This document shows, in pieces, positions 1 to 13,200 of a stretch of 64,000 nt of DNA; position 1 is the stretch's first letter, and each line of letters starts with the position of its first letter. The position numbers were made by a program, and so were the translations under genes. This DNA comes from Ariolimax columbianus. Taxonomy: Eukaryota > Mollusca > Gastropoda > Stylommatophora > Arionidae. The stretch is from assembly GCA_036924085.1 (NCBI GenBank), contig JAVGWX010000012.1, positions 965,001 through 1,029,000 on the forward strand, written 5' to 3'. The notes under the pieces are model-generated. The model was not told the origin of the DNA, made no database searches, and saw only the letters and a list, made by a program, of their open reading frames with translations.

Positions 1-204
1 TTTGGTTGGTCCAACATTATGTGGTTTACTGTGAATGGTATGTGGTTTGGGTGGTTCAACATTATGGGGTTTACTGTGAATGGTATGTGGTTTGGTTGGT
101 CCAACATTAGGTGGTTTAATGTGAATGGTATGTGGTTCGTTTGGTCCAACATTATGTGGTTTACTGTGAATGGTATGTGGTTTGGGTGGTTCAACATTAG
201 ATAG
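1..204. repeat. 45-bp minisatellite, about 4.5 copies
   Basis: The 45-bp unit starts tttggttggtccaacattat; copies vary at a few bases. The reading frame through it (MWFGW-type peptide) is a by-product of a unit length divisible by three. It continues out of the window on the left. Confidence 0.9.
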
Positions 205-253
205 TTATTGTGAAGTTGTGGCCTAGGAGTTGTGGCATAGGAATTACGTCCTT

Positions 254-294
254 GGAGTTGTGGTCCAGGAGTTGTGGTCCAGGAGTTGTGGTCC
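254..294. repeat. 14-bp short tandem repeat
   Basis: About three copies of aggagttgtggtcc, just after a related degenerate stretch. Confidence 0.75.
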
Positions 295-297
295 AAA

Positions 298-552
298 CGT
301 GCCAGGTTGACATAGTTCTAATAATGCGGTCATGTTGTGAGTTTTCTCATGCTATGACTTCTTCTCCTAGTTAACTCAGCTTTAAATGGCTACCCGATGA
401 AGTCAAGGAAGAATGTCACAAGACTGCAGGAGTTTATGCTGTGTCATCGACACCTACCGCAATATGAAAGACTTGGCACATATGGGGGGTGTCCTGGACC
501 AATCAAGTCCTTACAATCAACCATTTGCAACAGCTTAAGAAAGACATGCAGA
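298..552. other. Unassigned non-repetitive stretch
   Basis: Complex sequence between two arrays, with short open frames on the + strand (for example WLPDEVKEECHKTAGVYAVS). A possible acceptor (ttctcctag) lies near 379, but no frame is open with a good donor in phase with the CFAP65-like exons. It could be an eroded exon or mobile-element fragment; I cannot decide. Confidence 0.4.
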
Positions 553-915
553 TTGTACGTGGTTTAGGTAGATTGCATGTTGTTTGGGTAGATTGTATAT
601 GGTTTGGGTAGATTTTATGTGGTTTGGGTAGATTGTATGTGGTTTGGGTAGATTGTATGTGGTTTGGGTAGATTGTATCTGGTTTGGGTAGATTGTATCT
701 GGTTTGGGTAGATTGTACGTGGTTTGGGTAGATTGTATGTGGTTTAGGTAGATTGTATGTGGTTTGGGTAGATTGTACGTGGTTTGGGTAGATTGTATGT
801 GGTTTAGGTAGATTGTATGGGGTTTGGGTAGATTGTATGTGGTTTAGGTAGATTATATGTGGTTTGGGTAGATTGTACGTGGTTTGGATATAATGTACGT
901 GGTTTGGGTAGATTG
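553..915. repeat. 20-bp minisatellite, about 18 copies
   Basis: Unit gattgtatgtggtttgggta with sporadic substitutions (gtacgt, tttagg). Confidence 0.93.
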
Positions 916-984
916 TACATGGATTGCTAAGTGGTGGTACAATCTACAAAATACACATTCAATCTTTGAAATCCACCTACAATC

Positions 985-2700
985 TACTAAGTCTAACCCC
1001 AACCCTAACTGCAACCTTTATCTAAACTATAATCACAGCCCTAACCCCAACCCTAACCACAACCCCAACCCTTACTTTAAAGTTTGTCTGCACCCTAACC
1101 CCAATTCTAACTCAAGCATAATCCCAACCCTAGCCAAACCTCAATCATAACCCCCAACTCTAACCCAGACCAGAGCCCAACCCTATCCAAACGCAAATCA
1201 TAACCCCCAACTCTAACACAGACCAGAGCCCAACCCTAGCCAAACCCAAATCATAACCCCCAACTCTAACCCAGACCAGAGCCCAACCCTAGCCAAACCC
1301 AAATCTTAACCCCCAACTCTAACACAGACCAGAGCCCAACCCTAGCCAAACCCAAATCATAACCCCCAACTCTAACCCAGACCAGAGCCCAACCATAGCC
1401 AAACCCAAATCTTAACCCCCAACTCTAACCCAGCCCAGAGCCTAAACTCACTTCTATGAATTTTCAAAAATTTACCCTAGCTCTAACCCCCACCCTATCC
1501 CTAATTCCAACAAAAACCCCAACCCCAACCCTAACATAACCCCAATCCTAACTCTAACATAACCCCAACCCTAACTCAAACATAACCCAAACCCCAACCC
1601 TAACATAACCCCAACCCTAACTCAAACATAACCCCAACCCTAACATAATGCCAACCCTAACTCTAACATAACCCCAACCTCAACCCTAACATAACCCCAA
1701 CCCTAACCCTAATTCTAACATAAACCCAACCCCAACCCCAACCCTAACATAATGCCAACCCTAATCCTAACATAACCCCAACCCTAACTCTAACATAACC
1801 CCAACCCTAACTTTAACATAACCCCAACCCTAACTCTAACATAACCCCAACCCCAACCCTAACATAATGCCAACCCTAACTCTAACATAACCCCAACCCT
1901 AACTCAAACATAACCCCAACCCTAACTCTAATGTAACCCCAACCCTAACTCTGAACCATAATCTCAGGACTAACCCCAACTCAAACCCCAACTCTAACAA
2001 CAACAACTGAAACCCCATTCCTACCATAGACGCAACTCTAACCGCCTTCCTAACCTAACCCCAACCCTAGCCTCGACCCTAACTTCTGCTCTAATGCTTA
2101 TCCCAACCCTAATAACAACCCCAACCATAACCCTAACCCTCAACTCTATCCTCAACCCCAGGCCTCACTCCAACCATAACTGTAACCAGAACCGTAATCC
2201 TAACCCTGACCCTAATCCTAACCCTGACCCTAATCCTAACCCTGACCCTAATCCTAACCCTGACCCTAATCCTAACCCTGACCCTAATCCTAACCCTGAC
2301 CCTAATCCTAACCATGACCCAATTCCAACATCAACCTCAACCCTACGCTCAACCCTGACCCTAACTCTAACTCTAACACTAACCACACTCTTACCCCAAC
2401 CTGATCAGAAACCATAACCACCGCCCTGTCCCCATCCACAACCCTAACCCCAAACTGATCCCTAATTCCAACCATACTCTGATCTCTAACTCTAACCACA
2501 CTCTGACCCCAACCTGATCCCTAACTCTAACTACACTCTGACCCCAACCTGATCCCTAACTCTAATCACACTCTGACCCCAACCTGATCAGAAACCATAA
2601 CCATAGCCCTGTCCCCATCCATAACCCTAACCACTGACCTGACTCCAACCCTAAGCCTAACCACAACCCAAGCCCCTGTAGCAGCTCCAGTCATCTGGCC
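985..2700. repeat. Degenerate telomere-like CCCTAA-type block
   Basis: Dense aaccccaaccctaacataac words across 1.7 kb; the minus strand reads as degenerate GGGTTAGGGTTGGGG. Sub-arrays include a 53-bp unit at about 1140-1440 (cataacccccaactctaacc), a CATAAC-spaced block at 1530-1940 and an 18-bp unit (ccctgaccctaatcctaa) at 2205-2315. Perfect (CCCTAA)n runs are absent, so it is not functional telomere sequence. Simple decay of telomeric repeat or independent C-rich expansion are both possible. Confidence 0.75.
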
Positions 2701-2728
2701 TACCGTATCAGATGGTGCAAAGTGTCTG

Positions 2729-5700
2729 CACTAACTAAACTCTCACTTCCAACAAATTAACTACGACACTAACTATATTCTCACTTCCAACAAATTAACT
2801 ATGACACTAACTATATTCTCACTTCCAACAAATTAACTATGACACTAACTATATTCTCACTTCCAACAAATTAACTATGACACTAACTATATTCTCACTT
2901 CCAACAAATTAATTATGACACTAACTAAACTCTCACTTCCAACAAATTAACTATGACACTAACTATATTCTCACTTCCAACAAATTAACTACGACACTAA
3001 CTAAACTCTCACTTTTAACTACGACACTAACTAAACTCTCACTTTTAACTATGACACTAACTATAGTCTCACTTCCAACAAATTAACTACGACACTAACT
3101 AAACTCTCACTTCCAACAAATTAACTATGACACTAACTAAACTCTCACTTCCAACAAATTAACTATGATACTAACTAAACTCTCACTTCCAACAAATTAA
3201 CTACGACACTAACTAAACTCTCACTTTTAACTATGACACTAACTAAACTCTCACTTCCAACAAATTAACTATGATACTAACTAAACTCTCACTTCCAACA
3301 AATTAACTATGACACTAACTAAACTCTCACTTCCAACAAATTAACTACGACACTAACTATACTCTCACTTTTAACAAATTAACTATGACACTAACTAAAC
3401 TCTCACTTCCAACAAATTAACTATGACAGTAACTAAACTCTCACTTCCAACAAATTAACTATGACACTAACTAAACTCTCACTTCCAACAAATTAACTAT
3501 GACACTAACTAAACTCTCACTTCCAACAAATTAACTATGACACTAACTAAACTCTCACTTTTAACTATGACACTAACTATACTCTCACTTTTAACAAATT
3601 AACTATGACACTAACTAAACTCTTACTTCCAACAAATTAACTATGACACTAACTAAACTCTCACTTCCAACAAATTAACTATGACACTAACTAAACTCTC
3701 ACTTCCAACAAATTAACTATGACACTAACTAAACTCTCACTTCCAACAAATTAACTATGACACTAACTAAACTCTCACTTCCAACAAATTAACTATGACA
3801 CTAACTAAACTCTCACTTCCAACAAATTAACTATGACACTAACTAAACTCTCACTTCCAACAAATTAACTATGACACTAACTAAACTCTCACTTCCAACA
3901 AATTAACTATGACACTAACTAAACTCTCACTTCCAACAAATTAACTATGACACTAACTAAACTCTCACTTCCAACAAATTAACTATGACACTAACTAAAC
4001 TCTCACTTCCAACAAATTAACTACGACACTAACTAAACTCTCACTTCCAACAAATTAACTATGACACTAACTAAACTCTCACTTCCAACAAATTAACTAT
4101 GACACTAACTAAACTCTCACTTCCAACAAATTAACTATGACACTAACTAAACTCTCACTTCCAACAAATTAACTATGACACTAACTAAACTCTCACTTCC
4201 AACAAATTAACTATGACACTAACTAAACTCTCACTTCCAACAAATTAACTATGACACTAACTAAACTATCACTTCCAACAAATTAACTATGACACTAACT
4301 AAACTCTCACTTCCAACAAATTAACTATGACACTAACTAAACTCTCACTTCCAACAAATTAACTATGACACTAACTAAACTCTCACTTCCAACAAATTAA
4401 CTATGACACTAACTAAACTCTCACTTCCAACAAATTAACTATGACACTAATTAAACTCTCACTTCCAACAAATTAACTATGACACTAACTAAACTCTCAC
4501 TTCCAACAAATTAACTACGACACTAACTAAACTCTCACTTCCAACAAATTAACTATGACACTAACTAAACTCTCACTTCCAACAAATTAACTATGACACT
4601 AACTAAACTCTCACTTCCAACAAATTAACTATGACACTAACTAAACTCTCACTTCCAACAAATTAACTATGACAGTAACTAAACTCTCACTTCCAACAAA
4701 TTAACTATGACACTAACTAAACTCTCACTTCCAACAAATTAACTATGACACTAACTAAACTCTCACTTCCAACAAATTAACTATGACACTAACTAAACTC
4801 TCACTTCCAACAAATTAACTATGACACTAACTATACTCTCACTTCCAACAAATTAACTATGACACTAACTAAACTCTCACTTTTAACTATGACACTAACT
4901 AAACTCTCACTTTTAACTATGACACTAACTATACTCTCACTTCCAACAAATTAACTATGACACTAACTAAACTCTCACTTTTAACTATGACACTAACTAA
5001 ACTCTCACTTCCAACAAATTAACTATGACACTAACTAAACTCTCACTTTTAACTATGACACTAACTATACTCTCACTTCCAACAAATTAACTATGACACT
5101 AACTAAACTCTCACTTCCAACAAATTAACTATGACACTAACTAAACTCTCACTTCCAACAAATTAACTATGACACTAACTAAACTCTCACTTCCAACAAA
5201 TTAACTATGACACTAATTAAACTCTCACTTCCAACAAATTAACTATGACACTAACTAAACTCTCACTTCCAACAAATTAACTATGACACTAACTAAACTC
5301 TCACTTCCAACAAATTAACTATGACACTAACTAAACTCTCACTTTTAACTATGACACTAACTAAACTCTCACTTCCAACAAATTAACTATGACACTAACT
5401 AAACTCTCACTTCCAACAAATTAACTATGACACTAACTAAACTCTCACTTCCAACAAATTAACTATGACACTAACTAAACTCTCACTTCCAACAAATTAA
5501 CTATGACACTAACTAAACTCTCACTTCCAACAAATTAACTACGACACTAACTAAACTCTCACTTCCAACAAATTAACTATGACACTAACTAAACTCTCAC
5601 TTCCAACAAATTAACTATGACACTAACTAAACTCTCACTTTTAACTATGACACTAACTAAACTCTCACTTTTAACTATGACACTAACTAAACTCTCACTT

Positions 5701-5870
5701 CCAACAAATTAACTATGACACTAACTAAACTCTCACTTCCAACAAATTAACTATGACACTAACTAAACTCTCACTTCCAACAAATTAACTATGACACTAA
5801 CTAAACTCTCACTTTTAACTACGACACTAACTAAACTCTCACTTCCAACAAATTAACTATGACACTAATT
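2729..5870. repeat. 38-bp minisatellite with 30-bp variants, over 80 units
   Basis: The unit begins acactaactaaactctcact and continues tccaacaaattaactatg. A recurrent 30-bp form lacks the 8 bases ccaacaaa. Homogeneity is highest in the middle (about 3600-4800), with more variants towards both ends, as expected for expansion from the centre. Confidence 0.96.
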
Positions 5871-6716
5871 GAAAATAAAACACAAAAAAGAAACATTATT
5901 TCTACACGTTCACAACTGACTCCCCAATATTCACTCAAAACAAAACCTGTCTGGCTGTAAGAAATTATAAACTAAACAGAAACTTGATAGACGAACTGTT
6001 ATGTGGATTGCCACAGAATGGAAGATTCATGTTGTTCTACAACACAAGTGATTCGTCCGTGGTCCTATTCTCCTCGTCGACGATGGCTTGTAGTGATCGT
6101 TGAAGAGCTGGTTCGCTGTTCTAGTCAAATATATCTCTAGTTAGACTCATATTCTTGAGATAATTTTGCTAAGACACTGGATTCTTGAGATACTGGTAAT
6201 CTCAGCAGCGATGCAAATAATAGTATCTAAGATGTCTATCTTGTGCGTGTTCCTCATGATGCACGGCAATATCTGTTTCTAACACTTGCTATGTGAAACA
6301 TCAATTTCATGACTATTTACCTCTCCTTGATTTGTTGCTGAACATCTAGACTCTCATGGTAAAATATTGTCTGTCAAAATCTTTCTCTCTGGGCTCCAAA
6401 AATATATCTGCTTTTTCTTCATCGTTATCAAGAAGGTCCTGTTTTCTCCGCTGCTCGCATCCAAATGATGTCGGCTTGTCTTTTCGCTGCTAGCATCTGA
6501 ATAAATCTGTCTTCCTGTCTCTACTAGCTATCTATAGCCGCGGCTTTTTCTAGATCTTGTACCTAGGTCTTTTTCATCTCGAAATTTCAGAAAAAACCAG
6601 TTAATAGCATGTCCGGTCTCAGCCGTCACTACTGATCATGCTGAAACAGGTGCCAAGGGGTCTAGGCGTTATGCAGTGTTACGTAGTTTAACATCTGCGT
6701 GGCTTGGAAACCCTGA
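5871..6716. other. Unassigned non-repetitive intron sequence
   Basis: About 845 bp of complex AT-rich sequence with no convincing exon, RNA gene or open frame. It could be an eroded mobile element; I see no terminal repeats that prove it. Confidence 0.5.
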
Positions 6717-7112
6717 CATGACCCCAACCTTTACACTACCTCTCAACAAGCCACCTCTGACATGACCCCAACCCTGACATGACCCCAACCTTTACACTAC
6801 CTCTCAACAAGCCACCTCTGACATGACCCCAACCCTAACATGACCCCAACCCTGACATAACCCCAACCCTGAAATGACTCCAACCCTGACATAACCCCAA
6901 CCCTGAAATGACTCCAACCCTGACATAACCCCAACCCTGATATGACCCCAACCCTGACATGACCCCAATCTTCACTTAACCTCTCAACAAGCCACCTCTG
7001 ACATGATCCCAACCCTGACATGACGCCAACCCTAACATGACCCCAACCCTGACATAACCCCAACCCTGACATAACCCCAACCCTGACATGACCCCAACCT
7101 TTACACTACCTT
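6717..7112. repeat. 17-bp C-rich minisatellite
   Basis: Unit ctgacatgaccccaacc with interspersed longer segments containing cctctcaacaagccacctct. It shares the CCCCAACCCT core with the telomere-like block further upstream. Confidence 0.88.
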
Positions 7113-7155
7113 TCAACAAGTCACCTCTGATCCTGTGCCTGCTGAATTATTTCAG

Positions 7156-7240
7156 GTCATTTTTGTTCCCTAAGGACGTCAAAATAGAGATGGGGTACTG
7201 GGCCGAGTCTGGGGACTGCAATCAGGAAGGCCTTCACGAG
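7156..7240 (+). CDS. CFAP65: CFAP65-like exon 1 of window
   Basis: The acceptor follows ctgaattatttcag and the donor is GAG|gtcagc. After one base that completes an upstream codon, 28 codons are open, including [19 protein letters not shown]. The end phase (0) matches the next exon. It is non-repetitive between a 17-bp array upstream and a TCTG-type array that starts within a few bases of the donor. It encodes the lead-in to the first ASH repeat. This is the least certain exon because it is short and weakly conserved in my memory of the family. Confidence 0.6.
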
Positions 7241-10200
7241 GTCAGCTTTGTATGTCGCTGTGTCTGTCTGCCTCTGTCTGTCTCTGTCTGTGTCTCTTCA
7301 TGTTAGTCTGCCTGTCTGTCTGTGTCTGTCTGTCTGTGTCTATCTGTGTATGTCTGTCTGTGTCTGTATGTCTGTGTCTGTCTTCTGTGTCTGCATATAT
7401 GTGTCTGTCTGTGTCTGTGTCTCTGTCTGTGTCTGTCTGTCTGTATCTGTCTATTTGTGTCTGTCTGTGTCTGTCTGTCTATCTGTGTCTATCGGTGTAT
7501 GTCTATCTGTGTCTGTCTGTATGTCTATTTATGTCTTCTGTGTCTGTATGTATGTGTCTGTCTGTCTGTGTCTGTCTCTGTCTGTTTCTGTCTATCTGTC
7601 TCTGTCTGTCTGTCTCTGTCTGTCTGTTTGTTTCTTTCTGTTTCTATATGTCTTTCTCTGTCTGCCTTTCTCTGTCTGCCTTTCTCTGTCTGTCTCTATC
7701 TGTTTCTATCTGTTTCTATCTGTCTCTGTCTATGGTGCTGTTAGAGGTTTTTGTGGTTGTGATGGTGCTGTTAGAGGTTGCTGTAGTTGTGATGTTGCTG
7801 TAGTTGTTATGGTGCTGTAGTTGTGATGATGCTGTAGTTGTTATGGTGCTGTAGTTGTTATGGTGCTGTAGTTGTGATGGTGCTGTAGTTGTTATGGTGA
7901 TGTAGTTGTGATGGTGCTGTAGTTATGATGATGTAAATGTCTCCACCAGATGAAAGTGGCCGAGAACAAGCTGTTTGAAGTGACTCCCACCAAAGGAGCT
8001 CTGGCACCTGGGCAGACAGTGACCGTGACCTTGACCTACCAGCACGTTATGCCTGGCACACACAAGCTGCCAGTAGTTCTCAACATCGCCAAGGGCAGGG
8101 AGACCTTGGTCAGTGGCCTTCACCTTCATATCTGTCAGTGATCTTTCCAGGAAATGTGTGGGACTACGTGATTCTGTTAGCAGGAGAGAGGGGGGATGAT
8201 GGGAGGGTGCATTGATCTGGGTGGAGGTGGAGGTGCATTGATCTGTGTGGAGGTGTGGATGTGCATTGATCTGTGTGGAGGTGCATTGATCTATGTGGAG
8301 GTGTGGAGGTGCATTGATCTGTATGGAGGTGCATTGATCTGTGTGGAGGTGCATTGATCTGTGTGGATGGGGAGATGCACTGATCTGTGTGGAGGTGTGG
8401 AGGTACATTGATCTGTCTGGAGGTGTGGAAATGCATTGATCTGTGTGGAGGTGCATTGATCTGTGTGGAGGTGCATTGATCTGTGTGAATGTGGAGGTGT
8501 ATTAATCTGTGTGGAGGTGTGGATGTGCATTGATCTGTGTGGATGTGGAGGTGCATTGATCTGTGTAGAGGTGTGGAGGTGCATTGATCTGTGTGGAGAA
8601 GCATTGATCTGTGTGGATGTGCATTGATCTGTGTGGATGTGCATTGATCTGTGTGGATCTGGATGTGCATTGATCTGTGTGGAGGTGCATTGATCATTGT
8701 GGATGTGCATTGATCTGTGTGGATGTGGATGTATCTGTGTGGATGTGGAGGTGCATTGATCTATGTGGATGTGGAGGTACATTGATCTGTGTGGAGGGTG
8801 TGGATGTGCGATTCTTGGATAATTGCCGTCTGATCATTGTCACCACAAGTAATTTCTTCTTTTGGTGAGTGAGCCTCAAGTGTAAGGGTGTCTGGTCTGT
8901 TGGTGAGTGAGCCTCAAGTGTAAGGGTGTCTGGTCTGTTGGTGAGTGAGCCTCAAGTGTAAGGGTGTCTGGTCTGTTGGTGAGTGTGCCTCAAGTGTAAG
9001 GGTGTCTGGTCTGTTGGTGAGTGAGCCTCAAGTGTAAGGGTGTCTGGTCTGTTGGTGAGTGTGCCTCAAGTGTAAGGGTGTCTGGTCTGTTGGTGAGTGA
9101 GCCTCAAGTGTAAGGGTGTCTGGTCTGTTGGTGAGTGAGCCTCAAGTGTAAGGGTGTCTGGTCTGTTGGTGAGTGAGCCTCAAGTGTAAGGGTGTCTGGT
9201 CTGTTGGTGAGTGAGCCTCAAGTGTAAGGGTGTCTGGTCTTTTTGTGGCAAAATTCTCTTCAACCAGGGCTAAGACCCTCTGTATATTTCTACCTCTATC
9301 AATGCCCATGTCTGACACTGACAACAGAGAGGGTTTGGATATCCTTGTATCCAATGTCCATGGAATGTCTGGATGTTCTTGTATCCATTGTCCATGGAAT
9401 GTCTGGAATGTCCATGGAATGTCTGGATATCCTAATATTTGGTATGTTACCTCTTGCAAGGTTTTATTTTGTTCTTTATTCCATCTTACTGTCTATCTCA
9501 CCATCCATCTCACCATCCATCTCACCATTCATCTCACCATCCATCTCGCCATCTATCTCACCATCCATTTTGCTGCCCATCTTACCATCCATCTCACCAT
9601 CCATGTCACCATCTATCTTGCCATCCATGTCACCATCTATGTCACCATCCATGTCACCATCCATCTAACCATCCATCTCATCATCCATCTCACCATCCAT
9701 CTCACCATCCATCTTGCCATCCATCTCACCACCCATCTCAGCATCCATCTCACCATCCATCTCTCCATCCATCTCACCACCCATCTTGCCATCCATCTCA
9801 CCATCCATCTTGCCATCCATCTCACCATCCATCTCACCATCCATCTCACCATCTATCTCACCATCCATCTCATCATCCATGTCACCATCCATGTCACCAT
9901 CCATCTCATCATCCATCTCACCATCCATCTCACCATCCATCTCACCATCCATCTCATCATCCATCTCACCATCCATCTCTCCATCCATCTCACCATCCAT
10001 CTTGCCATCTATCTCACCATCCATCTCACCATCCATCTCACCATCCATCTCACCATCTATCTCACCATCCATCTCATCATCCATGTCACCATCCATGTCA
10101 CCATCCATCTCATCATCCATCTCACCATCCATCTCACCATCCATCTCACCATCCATCTCATCATCCATCTCATCATCCATCTCGCCATCCATCTCACCAT

Positions 10201-13200
10201 CCATCTCGCCATCCATCTCACCATCCATCTCACCATCCATCTCACCATCCATCTCACCACCCATCTCACCATCCATCTCACCATCCATCTCACCATCCAT
10301 CTCACCATCCATCTCACCACCCATCTCACCATCCATCTCACCACCCATCTCACCATCCATCTCACCACACATCTCACCATCCATTGCACCATCCATCTCA
10401 CCATCCATCTCGCCATCCATCTCACCATCCATCTCACCATCCATCTGGCTGTCATCTGTGAACAAGCTCCAAGTCTGACATCCATGACCAACATTTGTAA
10501 CAGACTCAAGGTTTCTGTCAGCTGTATGAAATGCCCAATGATATGAGATGTTGCTTGTGAAACGAGAGTCCACCGAGGGGTGCACATTGCCACTTAGAAA
10601 GAATCATTGATGGACGAAACAGTTTATCTCACCAGTTTATTGATTTCACTAGGTGTCATAGGTTGAGGTACTAACATTTTGAGGTTTCCCAAGAAGAGAG
10701 AACTAGTTGAGGACTAAAGTCATTGCAGTTTCACCCAGAAATGAAATATTTCTCCAAGAAATGATAATTCATCCAGAAATGAGATATTTCATCCACAAAT
10801 GAGATATTTCACCCAGAAATAAAATATTTCACCCAGAAAAAAGATATTTCACCCACACATGAGATATTTCACCCACAAATGAAATATTTCACCCACAAAT
10901 GAGATATTTCACCCACAAATGAGATACTTGCCTCTTCACTATGTAGTTGGGGAATAACGGAAGTGAAACCTTCAAATATGTGCGGAGTGTTCTAATGTTG
11001 AAGTTACTCGTAGCAGAAGTCAGATATTTGTTAGTTTGTGCTAAAGTTGAGGAACAGTTTAGAGATGTGAGTGATACACCGATAGAATAGAAGTGGTAGG
11101 TGTCCTGATCCGTATGACCAAATGATAGATTCTGGGAAAAAGTAGTGTGGGGTTTTCCATCAGTGTTTGTTCACACATTCACCTCCAAGGAAGGTAACAG
11201 TAGATTAGCAAGCAGGCCACCTTGATGTAGGAACCAAGCTGATTGGCTTATATTGGGGTTGTGTGGAATTGCAGGCAGTATTAAATATGTTTGTAATATC
11301 TGGCCAGGCTATATTGTGTGATAGTACATAATTGTGTGCGAGGGTGCATCTTTGGGGTGTAGATGTGTGTACTGTGTCACCGAAACGTGAATGGTCTCTA
11401 TGACCTGGACAAGACAGGAAAGTGCTGTGTTCAAGTGGATAGTTGAGGTCAAATATATAACTGTCCTGCTGCATCCTTTAGGACAGTCAGGTGCTCTTTG
11501 GAGGTCATGCTGATCAATTGCATCAAGGAGTTCAGTTAGTGTGATGGTTGCTGGGTGGACCCCCTCATCTTGACCATATGTTGGTTCCTGGGTGGACCCT
11601 CTTATGTTATCTTGACCATATGTTGGTTCCTGGCTGGACCCTCTTATGTTATCTTGACCATATGTTTGTTCCTGGCTGGACCCTCTTATCTTGACCATAT
11701 GTTTGTTCCTGGCTGGACCCCCTTATCTTGACCATATGTTGGTTCCTGGGTGGACCCCCTTATGTTATCTTGACCATACGCTGGCTACTTTCATGTTATC
11801 CTGGCTACACCAATAATGCACAGCACAAGTGATCTAGCGAGCTTGTTCTGAAACACACTAGAAGTAGTCTCAAACTAGTTTGTAGATCAGACTGACCTTC
11901 ATATTTTTCTCAGATGTGTGTTCTAAATGTTTTTATTTGTTTGCCACTGATACCAGCTGAACTTCATAGGAGTGACGGTGGAGCATACACGACCTTACAT
12001 CCACTTCCCTTCCAGCAAACACCTGTTCAACCCCATGCCCATTGGGCACACACTGAGCCCCATACAGACCTACCAGCTCTACAATGGTGGAGCAGTGCCT
12101 GTCACATTTGAGATGGACCTGGTCCCGCTGGAGATCATCAAGAAGGTCAGATGGCATGGCATGATAGTGGCTACCCATACACAGACAGACAGATTAGTTT
12201 TGTCAATTAGCTTTTTTAACGGCTGATAGACAAACATGTTAGACAGACTACTTGCCTATGATCTGACGTCATGCAGACTGTATGGGTGTAACGATGCAGT
12301 CAGATAAATCATTAATATGTTGATCAGATAGAGACAGACATTACAATAGTTGAACAGACACAGACAGACAGACACAGACAGACAAAGACAGACACAGACA
12401 TAACAATAGTTGAACGGACAGACACTGACAGACAGACATACACAGACATAACAATAGTTGACCAGACAGACACAGACAGACATACATCCACAGATATAAT
12501 AATAGTTGAACAGATACACAGATAGACATAAAAACAGTTGAACAGACAGACAGACATAACAATAATTGAACAAACAGACAGACACACAGGCTTAACAATA
12601 GTTGAACAGACAGACATTGACATAACAATAGTTGAACAGACAGACATTGACATACTAATAGAATGACAAGACAGACACAGACAGACATACATCCACAGAT
12701 ATAACAATAGTTGAATAAACACACAGATAGACATTACAATAGTTAAATAGACAGACATTGATATACTAATAGTTGAACAGACAGACGTTGACATAACAAT
12801 AGTTGAACAGACAGACATTGATATACTAATAGTTGAACAGACAGACATTGATATAACAATAGTTGAACAGACAGACGTTGACATAACAATAGTTGAACAG
12901 ACAGACATTGATATACTAATAGTTGAACAGACAGACGTTGACATAACAATAGTTGAACAGACAGACGTTGACATAACAATAGTTGAACAGACAGACGTTG
13001 ACATAACAATAGTTGAACAGACAGACATTGACATACTAATAGTTGAACAGACAGACATTGACATACTAATAGTTGAACAGACAGACATTGACATACTAAT
13101 AGTTGAACAGACAGACACAGAGACAGGATACCAGTTGGGAAAACATGTGTCCTAGAGAGATATGGACTGGTTAGTTCTGATCCTCTGTTTTCTGTTTTCT

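Noticed and set aside
2729..5870. CRISPR-like regular array
   Set aside because: The whole unit is repeated, with no unique spacers, no cas genes, and a eukaryotic spliced gene around it. The same holds for the 32-, 38-, 44- and 52-bp arrays elsewhere.
7248..7820. Cys/Val/Leu/Ser-rich small secreted-protein-like frames
   Set aside because: A TCTG/TGTC microsatellite opens all three forward frames.
9230..10593. His/Ser/Pro, Ile-His-Leu-Thr and Met-Asp-Gly-Glu repeat frames
   Set aside because: A 12-bp tandem array opens five frames at once; this is pure composition.
11205..11698. Minus-strand frames of 89 and 129 codons
   Set aside because: The longer one is largely the 11535-11790 minisatellite; the rest has no recognisable domain, start context or splice support.
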